Assembly: GCF_020217465.1 (NCBI RefSeq)
Contig: NZ_CP084115.1
Coordinates: forward strand, 620,001-684,000
Direction: 5' to 3'
Origin: Cobetia amphilecti
GTDB lineage: Bacteria > Pseudomonadota > Gammaproteobacteria > Pseudomonadales > Halomonadaceae
Length of the DNA: 64,000 nt
Shown: positions 16,394 to 24,786 of the stretch, in pieces
Position numbering within the stretch: the first letter of the stretch is position 1
How the letters are laid out: every line of letters starts with the position of its first letter
Made by a program: the position numbers and the translations under genes
The notes under the pieces: generated by a model
What the model saw: only the letters and a program-made list of their open reading frames with translations
The model's database searches: none
What the model was told of the DNA's origin: nothing

Positions 16394-17296
16394 CTAGTCT
16401 CCCGCCCATTCCCGCAGGCTGCCCTGGCGCACGCGGCGGATGGCATGTGACAGCTCGCCCTGCTCGGCAAGACGATGGATGACCGCAGGCAGCGCAGCGC
16501 GGACTTGCGCGGCTGACATGCCGGGGGAAAGTTCCGGGGCATACAGCATCTTGAGCAGTACGTAATCCAGCGGGCTCAGCCAGGTATCCACCGTGACGTC
16601 ACTGAAGACGGAGGGGAAGACCCTGTCTGAATCATTGGGCAGCCCCATCAGCTGGGCGCTCTCCTCGACGACGCAGTCCACCAGACGCGCCTTCTGGCGG
16701 GCATAGTCCGCGGGAATCAGGATCAGGCCGCTGGTGATGGCGTGATCCGGCCCGGTCTTGAACAGCGTCAGGCACACGCCTTCACGCAATGCCTTGCGCA
16801 TGCCCGGGGTGGCGGCCTGCTGCTTGCCGACGTAGGCGGCGGCCTCGCGCGTCATGTGGTCCCGGGCGATGAAGGCGATGCGCAGGTTGGCCTTTCCGGC
16901 GGAGGACACGAAACTCAGCGGCTGGCCGGTGATGGCGGCCAGATGACGAAACTGGACCTCGCTCATCTGTCGCTGCATGCGCGAATTGCCCAGCTGCGAA
17001 TCGACCCGCACCTTGATGGGCGCCTGCCAGCGCACCAGCGAGGCGCTGCTGCCGGGTTGGTATTCACGCTTGAGTGCCACTTCCATGAAGCTGTCCGTCA
17101 GCACATCGGCCCGCTGCCAGCGCTCGGCGGCCTGGCTCGGGCTGACGACGGCCAGACTGGGCAGCAGCAGGGCGATGCCCAGCGCCTTGAGCGCCCTGAG
17201 CGAGGAAAAGAAAGGAGCCCTCAGCGAAGAGGAGAAAGAAGCCCTCAGCGTGGAAAAAAACAGCCCTTTGAGCTGGCGATGGGGTAAGCAGGGCAT
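16394..17296 (-). CDS. exported DUF2927 protein with repeat-expanded signal peptide
   Basis: A 300-residue secreted protein matching DUF2927, a putative metalloprotease-like family of unknown role. The conserved C-terminal part includes DCVVEESAQLMGLPNDSD and PSVFSD. The hydrophobic core of the signal peptide, LGIALLLPSLAVVS, does not begin until about residue 39, because residues 11-35 are three octapeptide repeats (FFSTLRAS, FSSSLRAP, FFSSLRAL). GAAGAGG before the ATG at 17296 supports this start, and no other ATG lies between it and the hydrophobic core. Cleavage is expected near SQAAE. Confidence 0.78.
   Translation of the reverse strand: MPCLPHRQLKGLFFSTLRASFSSSLRAPFFSSLRALKALGIALLLPSLAVVSPSQAAERWQRADVLTDSFMEVALKREYQPGSSASLVRWQAPIKVRVDSQLGNSRMQRQMSEVQFRHLAAITGQPLSFVSSAGKANLRIAFIARDHMTREAAAYVGKQQAATPGMRKALREGVCLTLFKTGPDHAITSGLILIPADYARQKARLVDCVVEESAQLMGLPNDSDRVFPSVFSDVTVDTWLSPLDYVLLKMLYAPELSPGMSAAQVRAALPAVIHRLAEQGELSHAIRRVRQGSLREWAGD
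17193..17264 (-). repeat. 24-bp tandem repeat inside the DUF2927 signal peptide
   Basis: Three 24-bp units begin with GCCCTGAGCG, GCCCTCAGCG and GCCCTCAGCG on the plus strand (17193, 17217, 17241). They are purine-rich on that strand and encode octapeptides in the n-region on the minus strand. Confidence 0.85.
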
Positions 17297-17342
17297 GGGC
17301 GACCTCTTCAGGGAACATGCAGTTCAGCATGCCTGAAATGCA

Positions 17343-17379
17343 CACGCCCCGCGTGTCCGAGAGGGCAACGCGGGGCGTG
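17343..17379 (-). terminator. hairpin after the first symporter gene
   Basis: CACGCCCCGCGT and ACGCGGGGCGTG form a 12-bp stem with a 13-base loop, 50 bases past the stop at 17429. The T-run is poor, so termination may be weak and allow read-through into the DUF2927 gene. Confidence 0.5.
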
Positions 17380-17428
17380 ATACTCAATTGATGACGATTT
17401 GTCGTTTTGAAGCGGCGACTATCAGGCG

Positions 17429-19021
17429 TCAGATGAAGGCCAGATAGATGGCGATCACCAGCACGACCAGCAGCAGCGCGCAGACCTTGGCGCCTTTCCA
17501 GGGCGTCATGTCGATGGCGCCGACATCCTGCTGGATCCACGGCTCGTCACGCGGCGCCAGCTTGCCGATGATCAGCATCATCGCGATCAGCAGCACGAAC
17601 ACCAGGCCGACGAAGTGGAACTCGTGGATCACGTCGAGCACGCCGGAGAAGGCCGGCACGAAGTAGACCACCCCAATCACGCTGCAACCGATCAGCAGTG
17701 CCAGGTTGGCGGCGATGGTCGGCACGCGACGCGTCAGCAGCCCCATCAGCACCACGGCGAAGATCGGGATGAAGTAGATGGCATTCATCTTCTGCAGGTA
17801 GCCGAACAGACTTTCCTGGCCGGCCAGCAGCGGCGCGAGGGTCATGGAGGCGATCGCCAGCACCCAGCCGAAGCCCTTGGAGACCTTGACCACTTCCTCG
17901 TCGCTGGCCTCACGACGCAGATGCGCCTTGTAGATACCGGTGGAGAACAGCGTGGTGGTGGCGTTCAGCGCCGAGTTGAAGGACGACAGGATCGCGCCGA
18001 CCATCGCCGCGGCGAAGAAGCCGGTCAGCGGCGCGGGCAGCACATCGAAGACCAGCTGGCCGTAGGCGCTGTCGGCCTTGACGCCGGAAGAGGCATAGAG
18101 GTGATAGGCGATGATGCCGGGAATCACCAGATACAGCGGGCCCAGCAGCTTGAGGGCACCGGTCAGCAGCACGCCTTTCTGGCCCTCGGCGAGGGTCTTG
18201 GCGGCGAAGGTGCGCTGGATGATCTGCTGGTTGGTACACCAGTAGAAGAAGTTGATGATCATCACGCCGGTGAACAGGGTCGAGAAGGGCACCGACTGGC
18301 CTTCACCGCCCATGGAGTTGAATTTCTCCGGATTGGCGGCGGTCAGCGTGTCCCAGCCGGCCATCACGCCCTGGCCATCACTCACCGCATCGAGGCCGAA
18401 ATAGACGATCAGCATGCCGCCGATCAACAGGCCCACGCCGTTCAAGGTGTCGGAGATCGCGATGGAGCGCATGCCGCCGAACAGGGCATAGATGGCGCCG
18501 ATGATGCCGACCACCCAGATGGTCATCCACAGCAGTGCATTGGGCGAGCTGATGCCGGTCAGCGAGGGCAGATCCAGCATGCCCTGCAGGCCGATGGCAC
18601 CGGAGTAGAGGATGATCGGCAGCAGGATCACCGCGTAGGCGAACAGGAAGATCAGGTTGGTGATCAGCTCGGTGCTGCGGCCATAGCGCAGGGCCAGCAG
18701 CTCGGGCAGGGTGGTGATGCCACTCTTGAGGAAGCGTGGCAGGAAGAACATCGCCATCACCACCATGGCCAGTACCGCCATGACTTCCCAGGCCATCACC
18801 GACAGGCCATCGGTGAAGGCGGCGCCATTCAGGCCGACCATCTGTTCGGTGGACAGGTTGGTCATCAACAGGGAACCCGCGATCAGCGGGAAGGTCAGGC
18901 TGCGTCCGGCGAGGAAATAACCGGTGGAATGCGAGGTGTCATCGCGGTGTGTCCACCACCAGGTCAAGGCGGCGACCAGGCCGGTAAAGAACACGAAAGA
19001 AACAAGTGTCAAGGCATGCAT
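17429..19021 (-). CDS. sodium:solute symporter, YidK-like (copy 1)
   Basis: A 530-residue member of the solute:sodium symporter family with about 14 transmembrane helices. Family landmarks are GYFLAGRSLTFPLIAGSLLMTNLSTEQMVG in helices 1-2, GGMRSIAISDTLNGVG in the mid-protein loop, and FYWCTNQQIIQRTFAAKTLAEGQKG. This places it with E. coli YidK and sugar-type SGLT relatives. The substrate is unknown. It is a close paralogue of the gene at 19537-21132, on the same strand and separated by 515 bases with its own terminator and promoter space, so the two may be expressed differently. Confidence 0.92.
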   Translation of the reverse strand: MHALTLVSFVFFTGLVAALTWWWTHRDDTSHSTGYFLAGRSLTFPLIAGSLLMTNLSTEQMVGLNGAAFTDGLSVMAWEVMAVLAMVVMAMFFLPRFLKSGITTLPELLALRYGRSTELITNLIFLFAYAVILLPIILYSGAIGLQGMLDLPSLTGISSPNALLWMTIWVVGIIGAIYALFGGMRSIAISDTLNGVGLLIGGMLIVYFGLDAVSDGQGVMAGWDTLTAANPEKFNSMGGEGQSVPFSTLFTGVMIINFFYWCTNQQIIQRTFAAKTLAEGQKGVLLTGALKLLGPLYLVIPGIIAYHLYASSGVKADSAYGQLVFDVLPAPLTGFFAAAMVGAILSSFNSALNATTTLFSTGIYKAHLRREASDEEVVKVSKGFGWVLAIASMTLAPLLAGQESLFGYLQKMNAIYFIPIFAVVLMGLLTRRVPTIAANLALLIGCSVIGVVYFVPAFSGVLDVIHEFHFVGLVFVLLIAMMLIIGKLAPRDEPWIQQDVGAIDMTPWKGAKVCALLLVVLVIAIYLAFI

Positions 19022-19536
19022 GGGGGAGAATTCCTTTAGGCGTGCGGCGGCGAATCATGAGGCGGTGGGCAGGTGACCCGGGTAGCGATTCGACGCCGAT
19101 CCAGCCGTGGCGATGCAATGCACACAGCAAGCTGTGTCATCGTCCGTGAAGAGACTCACCGGTAACATTCACGGCAAGACTGGCGCTAGTGTAGGTATCT
19201 CCCGATTTCTCGCTATCCGCCATTTGTAGAACATACGTAGGTTTCGGGGTGTGGTTGGCGTCGATTGAGCGTTGAGAATGAACAGGCGGTCATTGCTTCT
19301 CAGTCTCTGGTATCAGGCATTGATCGCAGTGTCGTAAAAAGACACATGTCGCGGCTTTCACCGCGTATTGCGGGTCATCCTTCATGCTCAATCAGAGACG
19401 CCAGCGCCCCGCCATCGGTAAGGATGACGGGGCGCTGGCGTACTCATTTCATACGCTCATGTCGTGCACTCATATCGTGAGGTCATGGCGATGACGATGA
19501 CATGTGGCGTGCGATCGCGCTATGCGAGTGGGGCGA
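19022..19536. other. 515-base region between the two symporter genes
   Basis: No gene. It contains a strong hairpin (19399-19440) downstream of symporter copy 2 and the presumed promoter region of copy 1, roughly 19030-19260. I could not pick a convincing sigma-70 promoter or operator. Confidence 0.6.
19399..19440 (-). terminator. hairpin after the second symporter gene
   Basis: CGCCAGCGCCCCG and CGGGGCGCTGGCG form a perfect 13-bp stem around a 16-base loop, about 100 bases past the stop at 19537. There is no long T-run. Confidence 0.55.
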
Positions 19537-21132
19537 TCAGCCGGCGAAGGCCAGATAGATGGCCATCACCAGTACCAGCAGAATGATGCTGGCGATACGC
19601 GTGCCAGCCCAGGGCGTCATGTCGATGGCACCGACGTCCTGCTGGATCCAGGGTTCGGCGCGCGGTGACAGCTTGCCGATCACCAGCATCATGGCGATCA
19701 ACAGCACCAGCACGATGGCGATGAAGTGGAAGTTGTGCACCCGATCGACCAGCTCGGAAAGCGTCGGCACGAAGTAGAACAGGCCGATGACTGCGCAGCC
19801 GAGCACCAGCGCCAGGTTGGCGGCGATGGCCGGCACGCGCTTGGACATCAGCCCCACCACGATCACCGCCAGCAACGGGATGTAGTAGATGGAGTTCACC
19901 TTCTGCACGTAGACGAACAGGCTTTCCTGGGTCGCAAGCAGCGGCGCGATGGCCATCGCGGCGGCGGCCATGATCCAGCCGGCCCACTTGGAGGCCTTGA
20001 CCACCTCTTCATCGCTGGCCTGCGGCTTGAGGCGTGCCTTGTAGACATCGAGGCTGAACAGGGTGGCGGTGGAGTTGAGCGCCGAGTTGAAGGACGACAG
20101 GATCGCGCCGACCATCGCCGCGGCGAAGAAGCCGGTCAGCGGCGCGGGCAGCACATCGAAGACCAGCCGGCCATAGGCGGCGTCGGCCTTGATGCCGTCA
20201 CCGGCGTAGAGCTGGAAGGCGATGATGCCCGGCAGCACCAGATACAGCGGGCCCAGCAGCTTGAGGGCACCGGTCAGCAGCACGCCCTTCTGGCCTTCGG
20301 CGAGGGTCTTGGCGGCGAAGGTGCGCTGGATGATCTGCTGGTTGGTGCACCAGTAGAACATGTTGAGCAGCAGCACCCCGGTGAACAGGGTCGAGACCGG
20401 CACTGACTGGTCATCCCCGCCCAGCGAATTGAGCTTCTCCGGGTGGGTCTCCTTGAGCGTCTCCCAGCCGGCGAGAATGCCATTGCCGTCGCCGACACGG
20501 TCCAGCCCGTAGTAGACGATGATCATGCCGCCGATCAGCAGGCCGATGCCGTTCAAGGTGTCGGAAATGGCGATGGAGCGCAGGCCACCGAAGAGGGCAT
20601 AGATGGCGCCGGCGATGCCGACGGCGATCACGGTGCCGGTCAGCAGTACCATCTGCGAGTCGATGCCGGTCAGGGCGCGCAGGTCGAGCACGCCCATCAG
20701 GCCGAGGGCGCCGGAGTAGAGAATGCTGGGCAGTAGAATGATGGCGTAGGCCAGCATGAAGATCAGGTTGGCCAGTAGCTGGGTGGTGCGATCGAAGCGC
20801 AGTGCCAGCAGTTCCGGCAGGGTGGTGATACCGCTCTTGAGGAAGCGTGGCAGGAAGAACATGGCCATCGCGACCAGCGAGACCACGGCCACCACTTCCC
20901 AGGCCATCACGGAAAGGCCGTCGGTGAAGGCGGCGCCGTTGAGGCCCACCATCTGCTCGGTGGAGAGATTGGTCATCAGCAGGGAGCCTGCGATGATCGG
21001 GAAGGTCAGACTGCGTCCGGCGAGAAAATAGCCGGTGGAATGTTGATGGTCGTCACGACGGGTCAGCCACCAGGTGATCACGGCGACCAGCCCCGTGAAG
21101 AACACGAAGGAGCTCAGGGTGAGGGCGTTCAT
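19537..21132 (-). CDS. sodium:solute symporter, YidK-like (copy 2)
   Basis: A 531-residue paralogue of the downstream symporter, with the same helix pattern and landmarks (GYFLAGRSLTFPIIAGSLLM, GGLRSIAISDTLNGIG, FYWCTNQQIIQRTF). I chose the ATG at 21132, giving MNALTLSSF, because AAGGA precedes it and copy 1 starts the same way; the frame is open 23 codons further. A 90-base block at 20078-20167 is identical to 17967-18056 in copy 1, while other regions differ at many positions. The substrate is unknown. Confidence 0.92.
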   Translation of the reverse strand: MNALTLSSFVFFTGLVAVITWWLTRRDDHQHSTGYFLAGRSLTFPIIAGSLLMTNLSTEQMVGLNGAAFTDGLSVMAWEVVAVVSLVAMAMFFLPRFLKSGITTLPELLALRFDRTTQLLANLIFMLAYAIILLPSILYSGALGLMGVLDLRALTGIDSQMVLLTGTVIAVGIAGAIYALFGGLRSIAISDTLNGIGLLIGGMIIVYYGLDRVGDGNGILAGWETLKETHPEKLNSLGGDDQSVPVSTLFTGVLLLNMFYWCTNQQIIQRTFAAKTLAEGQKGVLLTGALKLLGPLYLVLPGIIAFQLYAGDGIKADAAYGRLVFDVLPAPLTGFFAAAMVGAILSSFNSALNSTATLFSLDVYKARLKPQASDEEVVKASKWAGWIMAAAAMAIAPLLATQESLFVYVQKVNSIYYIPLLAVIVVGLMSKRVPAIAANLALVLGCAVIGLFYFVPTLSELVDRVHNFHFIAIVLVLLIAMMLVIGKLSPRAEPWIQQDVGAIDMTPWAGTRIASIILLVLVMAIYLAFAG

Positions 21133-21382
21133 GGCATTATCCTTGTTGAACAACAGGGCTCGGAGGCCTGCTTGCTCAGCTGCCCATCGTCTGCAGAACA
21201 TGCCTCACCGTTGGCGCGCGGTACCACGAGACACGCTGTCAGCGACCGACATCTAGCGTGCCGATCAGTGTCAAAGAAATGCCTGACCCTCACCATTGAC
21301 AATTTGTCTGACATTTTTCTGCAATTGTCTGATTCGTGCAGACATAGCCTGCCAGCGGCTGTCGACCTGTCGCCATGACCAG
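21133..21382 (-). promoter_or_regulatory. upstream region of symporter 2 with repeated TTGTCTGA elements
   Basis: TTGTCTGA occurs at 21304-21311 and 21325-21332, exactly 21 bases apart. The second copy forms an inverted repeat, TGTCTG-N7-CAGACA, with 21339-21344; the first overlaps GACAA-T-TTGTC. The layout suggests a dimeric regulator binding one helical face. No regulator gene is adjacent. Confidence 0.4.
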
Positions 21383-21429
21383 AACGCCCCGCCTCTTGCG
21401 TGTCGGTCGACAGCAGGAGGCGGGGCGTT
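21383..21429 (-). terminator. hairpin downstream of phoD
   Basis: AACGCCCCGCCTC and GAGGCGGGGCGTT form a perfect 13-bp stem about 105 bases past the stop at 21535. The T-run is weak. Confidence 0.6.
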
Positions 21430-21449
21430 GTCGTTGTCAGAAGCTGGTA

Positions 21450-21528
21450 TCGGAAGTCGGTGTCAGAAGCCGATAGTCAGCAGCGAGTGCCACATGCCGA
21501 CATCAGAAGCGAGTGCCAGAAACCGACA
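21450..21528 (-). repeat. 26-bp degenerate tandem repeat after the phoD stop codon
   Basis: On the minus strand, units starting TGTCGGTTTCTGGCACTCG (21528), TGTCGGCATGTGGCACTCG (21502) and a diverged third copy lie head to tail, each ending near CT(T/G)CTGA. They begin 7 bases past the phoD stop. Confidence 0.65.
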
Positions 21529-21534
21529 CCGCTG

Positions 21535-23262
21535 TCAGGCGCTGGCGGCGGCGGGGGTCAGCACCTGCTGGTAGAGCGAGGCACCGTGGATGTCCTTCAG
21601 CGTCACGGTCAGCGCTTCGCTCTCGGGGTCGAGATCCACCTGGCCGAAGAACTGGAAACCCTCGCTGGGCGACATGTTGGCCCGCCCCTCAGGCGGCGCC
21701 TTCACGAATTCGAGTTTCGGCCCGAAGGTGTTGTCCAGCTCACCGGGACCGAAGGTGCCGGCGTGGATCGGGCCGCTGACGAATTCCCAGAACGGCGTGA
21801 AGTCCTTGAAGACGGCGCGCTCGGGCGAGTAGTGGTGCGCGGCGGTGTAGTGCACATCGGCGGTCAGCCAGACCAGATTCTGGATGTCGTGATCGCGCAC
21901 GAACTTGAGCAGTTCGGCAATCTCCTGCTCGCGCCCCAGTGCCTCGCCATCGCCATTGGCGCCGTTCTCGAAGTTGCCGCCGTCACGCACCAGCAGCCCG
22001 ATCGGCATGTCGGAGGCGATGACCTTCCAGGTAGCGGTGCTGGCCTTGAGCGACTGCTTGAGCCATGCCAGCTGATCGCGACCCAGGAAGTCGGTCTGTG
22101 GCCCGCGCCCCGTCTGGCGGTTGGCGGAATTGGCACCGCGGAAGCTGCGCATGTCGAGCATGAACATCTCGAGTCCCGGCCCGAAGCTGAAGTTGCGGTG
22201 GATGCGCTCCGGCGCGGCTGGGCCGGTGCGCAGCGGCATGTTCTCGAGGAAGGCGCGACGCGCATTGGCGGACAGCACGTCGAGATTCTTCTCGGTGTAG
22301 CGATCATCCTCGAGAATCTCGCCCGGGTACCAGTTGTTGGTGGTCTCGTGGTCGTCCCACTGGGCGAACATCGGCACTTCGGCATTGAAGCGGCGCAGGT
22401 TCTCGTCCATCAGGTTGTAGGCGTACTGGCCACGATACTCGTCCAGCGTTTCTGCCACCTTGGACTTGGCGGGCGTGACGATATTGCGCCACAGGCTGCC
22501 GTCGTGCTGGGTGACGCTCTCCTCGAGCGGGCCATCGGCGTAGATGGTATCGCCGGAGTGCAGGAAGAAGTCCGGCTTGACCTGGCGCATGGTCTCGTAG
22601 AGGCGTAGGCCACCGAAGTCCGGGTTGATGCCCCAGCCCTGACCGACGGTGTCACCGGACCACACGAAACGCAGCGCACGCGGTGTCTGGGCGCTCGGCG
22701 GCAACACCAGGCGACCGGCGGTGGCCTCGCTGATGGCGCGGTGATCATCCAGCGCCGCGTAGCGCACCCGATAGAAGACCTCGCCGCTGGCGTTGGCGCG
22801 AGTGCCGATGCGGGTCAGGTCGAGCTTGCTGGTCAGGCCGTCCGCCGGCAGGGCCACCGGGCCACGCATCTGGAAGGCGCCGCGCATCTCGGGATTGTCG
22901 GCCAGTTCGATCAGCATGCGTGCCGGCTTGTCGCTCTGGCTCCACAGCATGGCGCGGCTGGCGGTCACGTCGCCGCTCATCACGCCGGAGGGCATGCGCG
23001 GGCGCCGTCCTTCGGCCATCACGATGGCGGGAGCGCCGAGCAGGCCCGTGGTCGCCAGCAGCCCGACCCCGGCACCTTGCAGGCCGCGCCCCAGCAGCTG
23101 GCGGCGGTCCATCCGTGACGGGGCGCCGGCGGGGGTGACTGTCGAAGCGTCATTGCCGGCTGGCGCAGCGCTTGGCGAAGCGGGGGATGTAGGGGTGGTT
23201 TGAGCGGCGTGGGACTTGCGAGAGGAACGCAAAGGCAGCAGATCAGACAGACGGCGGGACAT
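21535..23262 (-). CDS. phoD: Tat-exported alkaline phosphatase D family protein
   Basis: A 575-residue PhoD-type phosphodiesterase or alkaline phosphatase acting outside the cytoplasmic membrane. A long n-region precedes a twin-arginine signal: MDRRQLLGRGL with Arg53-Arg54, then a hydrophobic stretch. Metal-site motifs include FLHSGDTIYADG and AQWDDHETTNNWYPGE, which supply the Asp and His ligands, and NLVWLTADVHYTAAHHY near the C terminus. AAGGAAG lies before the ATG at 23262; a start at Met51 would lack a ribosome site. Phosphate control is expected for the family, but I find no convincing Pho box upstream. Confidence 0.92.
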   Translation of the reverse strand: MSRRLSDLLPLRSSRKSHAAQTTPTSPASPSAAPAGNDASTVTPAGAPSRMDRRQLLGRGLQGAGVGLLATTGLLGAPAIVMAEGRRPRMPSGVMSGDVTASRAMLWSQSDKPARMLIELADNPEMRGAFQMRGPVALPADGLTSKLDLTRIGTRANASGEVFYRVRYAALDDHRAISEATAGRLVLPPSAQTPRALRFVWSGDTVGQGWGINPDFGGLRLYETMRQVKPDFFLHSGDTIYADGPLEESVTQHDGSLWRNIVTPAKSKVAETLDEYRGQYAYNLMDENLRRFNAEVPMFAQWDDHETTNNWYPGEILEDDRYTEKNLDVLSANARRAFLENMPLRTGPAAPERIHRNFSFGPGLEMFMLDMRSFRGANSANRQTGRGPQTDFLGRDQLAWLKQSLKASTATWKVIASDMPIGLLVRDGGNFENGANGDGEALGREQEIAELLKFVRDHDIQNLVWLTADVHYTAAHHYSPERAVFKDFTPFWEFVSGPIHAGTFGPGELDNTFGPKLEFVKAPPEGRANMSPSEGFQFFGQVDLDPESEALTVTLKDIHGASLYQQVLTPAAASA

Positions 23263-23528
23263 GACGGGCTTCCTTGTAACGGTCTGGCGTCAGGTTGGGA
23301 TAGAGAGTGGCAACACAAGTGACATCAGGGCACCAGCCAGCGCGGGACATGCCGCAAAGGCTGACAGCGCTGATGGGAGAGGCTACTTTCCACGCTCAAG
23401 ATGAAGATCCGGTGTCAGAACCATGATCGCCCCGCGCCGCTCAGGCCCGACACTCGCAGTGCAAGGTGGTGCGCTCAGCCAGGCCTGTCGCGCGGCTTCC
23501 TTCCCGACTCCACCCAAGGACACCTTCG

Positions 23529-24146
23529 ATGCCCCCCTCCATGCCCCCCTCAAGCCCCTCGGAATCCCCGCAACCTGACGCCGCCAGGCTGATCGCGGAC
23601 AGCCATCCCCAGGCACGGCAGGTACTCGATTACTGGTTCACTCAGCTGACGCCCAAGGACTGGTTTCGCAAGAGCGATGCCCTCGATGGCCAGCTGCGTG
23701 AGCGATTCGCCGCGCGGCTCGAGCAGGCACTTGCCTGTGAGCTGTGGGAGTGGCGGGCGAGCGTCGGTGGACGGCTGGCGGAAATCCTGCTGCTGGACCA
23801 GTTCGCGCGCAATATCCATCGCGATACTCCGCGCGCCTTCCGTGGCGACAACCTGGCACTCGCGCTCTCCCAGCAGGCCGTCGCGCTGGGCGACCTGGAC
23901 CGCCTTCCGCTGGCCTGGCAGCCCTTCGCGATCATGCCGTGGATGCACAGCGAATCGTTGCGCATCCATGAACATGCCGAACAATTGTTCGCACGCCCCG
24001 GTCTCGAGCACACCTTGCGCTACGAGCATCTGCATGCGGACATCGTGCGTAGATTCGGCCGCTATCCGCATCGCAATGCGATTCTCGGTCGCGAGTCCAC
24101 GCCGGAAGAGATCGCCTTCCTGGGCCAGCCCGGCTCCTCATTCTGA
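23529..24146 (+). CDS. DUF924 family protein
   Basis: A 205-residue all-helical cytoplasmic protein of the DUF924 family, whose function is unknown. Conserved stretches are VLDYWFTQLTPKDWFRKSDALD, the signature LLLDQFARNIHRDTPRAF, and LPWMHSE-like IMPWMHSESLRIHE. I chose the ATG at 23529 because AAGGA is 8 bases upstream; the frame is open for 21 more codons with no ribosome site. It is divergent from phoD and followed by the GlsB gene after about 100 bases. Confidence 0.88.
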   Translation: MPPSMPPSSPSESPQPDAARLIADSHPQARQVLDYWFTQLTPKDWFRKSDALDGQLRERFAARLEQALACELWEWRASVGGRLAEILLLDQFARNIHRDTPRAFRGDNLALALSQQAVALGDLDRLPLAWQPFAIMPWMHSESLRIHEHAEQLFARPGLEHTLRYEHLHADIVRRFGRYPHRNAILGRESTPEEIAFLGQPGSSF

Positions 24147-24195
24147 CAAATGAAAGATCGCCCCCTTTTAATTGTGTGACGTCGTCTCCAAGACT

Positions 24196-24222
24196 TGTAC
24201 AGCGGCGCCAAGCGCCTGTACA
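24196..24222 (+). other. stem-loop in the leader of the GlsB gene
   Basis: Two TGTACA hexamers (24196-24201, 24217-24222) pair and enclose GCGGCGC-CAA-GCGCC, which extends the stem. It ends just before the ribosome site, so it could affect translation or mRNA stability. Confidence 0.35.
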
Positions 24223-24244
24223 TCAGCAAGGAAGGAGACAGCAG

Positions 24245-24490
24245 ATGGGTATCATTCTCGGGTTGATCATCGGTGGTCTGGCCGGCTGGATCGCAGGCAA
24301 CATCATGCGCGGCGGCAGCTTCGGCATTCTTGGCAACATCGTCGTCGGTGTCGTCGGCGGCCTGCTGGGCAGCGTCATCTTCAAGCTGCTGGGGCTGGCC
24401 TCCACCGGCATCATCGGCTCGCTGGTCGTCTCGGTCGTGGGGGCGGTGGTGTTGCTGTGGATCGTCTCGAAGGTCAAGTCCAAGGCCTGA
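24245..24490 (+). CDS. GlsB/YeaQ/YmgE family stress-response membrane protein
   Basis: An 81-residue, glycine-rich integral membrane protein of the transglycosylase-associated (GlsB/YeaQ/YmgE) family. It has three hydrophobic segments: IILGLIIGGLAGWIAGNIM, FGILGNIVVGVVGGLLGSVIF and IIGSLVVSVVGAVVLLWIV, ending with KVKSKA. The start at 24245 has a strong GAAGGAGA ribosome site; an upstream ATG in the same frame does not. Related proteins are induced by general stress. The two catalase genes follow downstream on the same strand. Confidence 0.9.
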   Translation: MGIILGLIIGGLAGWIAGNIMRGGSFGILGNIVVGVVGGLLGSVIFKLLGLASTGIIGSLVVSVVGAVVLLWIVSKVKSKA

Positions 24491-24523
24491 CGGCGCGGTG
24501 TCGAGCCCCGTCAGGCGCGAATT

Positions 24524-24575
24524 AGCAAGCGCAAGCAGCAAGCGCAAGTAGCAAGCGCTAGCAGCAAGTGCAGTC
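24524..24575 (+). repeat. 13-bp direct tandem repeat, four copies
   Basis: Units AGCAAGCGCAAGC, AGCAAGCGCAAGT, AGCAAGCGCTAGC and AGCAAGTGCAGTC lie head to tail, starting 33 bases after the stop codon of the GlsB gene. Confidence 0.9.
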
Positions 24576-24711
24576 GTCAACAGCAAGTGAAGTCCCTTGC
24601 GGGTGTCTGGATGGATTCGATGTAGATACCCGCAGCAGCAACGCCTCTTGTCACCCGGGGCACCTGACTGCCCGGTGATCTGTCACGGCGCCGAGAGGTG
24701 CCTTGTTCGAG

Positions 24712-24786
24712 AAGTGCTTTGACAACAAGCACTTTCACGACAAGTGCTTTGAGAAGAAGTACCTGGACAAGAAGTACGCCGGCAAG
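24712..24786 (+). repeat. 15-bp direct tandem repeat, five copies
   Basis: Units AAGTGCTTTGACAAC, AAGCACTTTCACGAC, AAGTGCTTTGAGAAG, AAGTACCTGGACAAG and AAGTACGCCGGCAAG. In one frame they read as Lys-aromatic pentapeptides (KCFDN, KHFHD, KCFEK, KYLDK, KYAGK). Confidence 0.85.

Noticed and set aside
23263-23400. Pho box before phoD
   Set aside because: Only one weak TGTCAC-like half-site is seen; the second half-site at the right spacing is missing.
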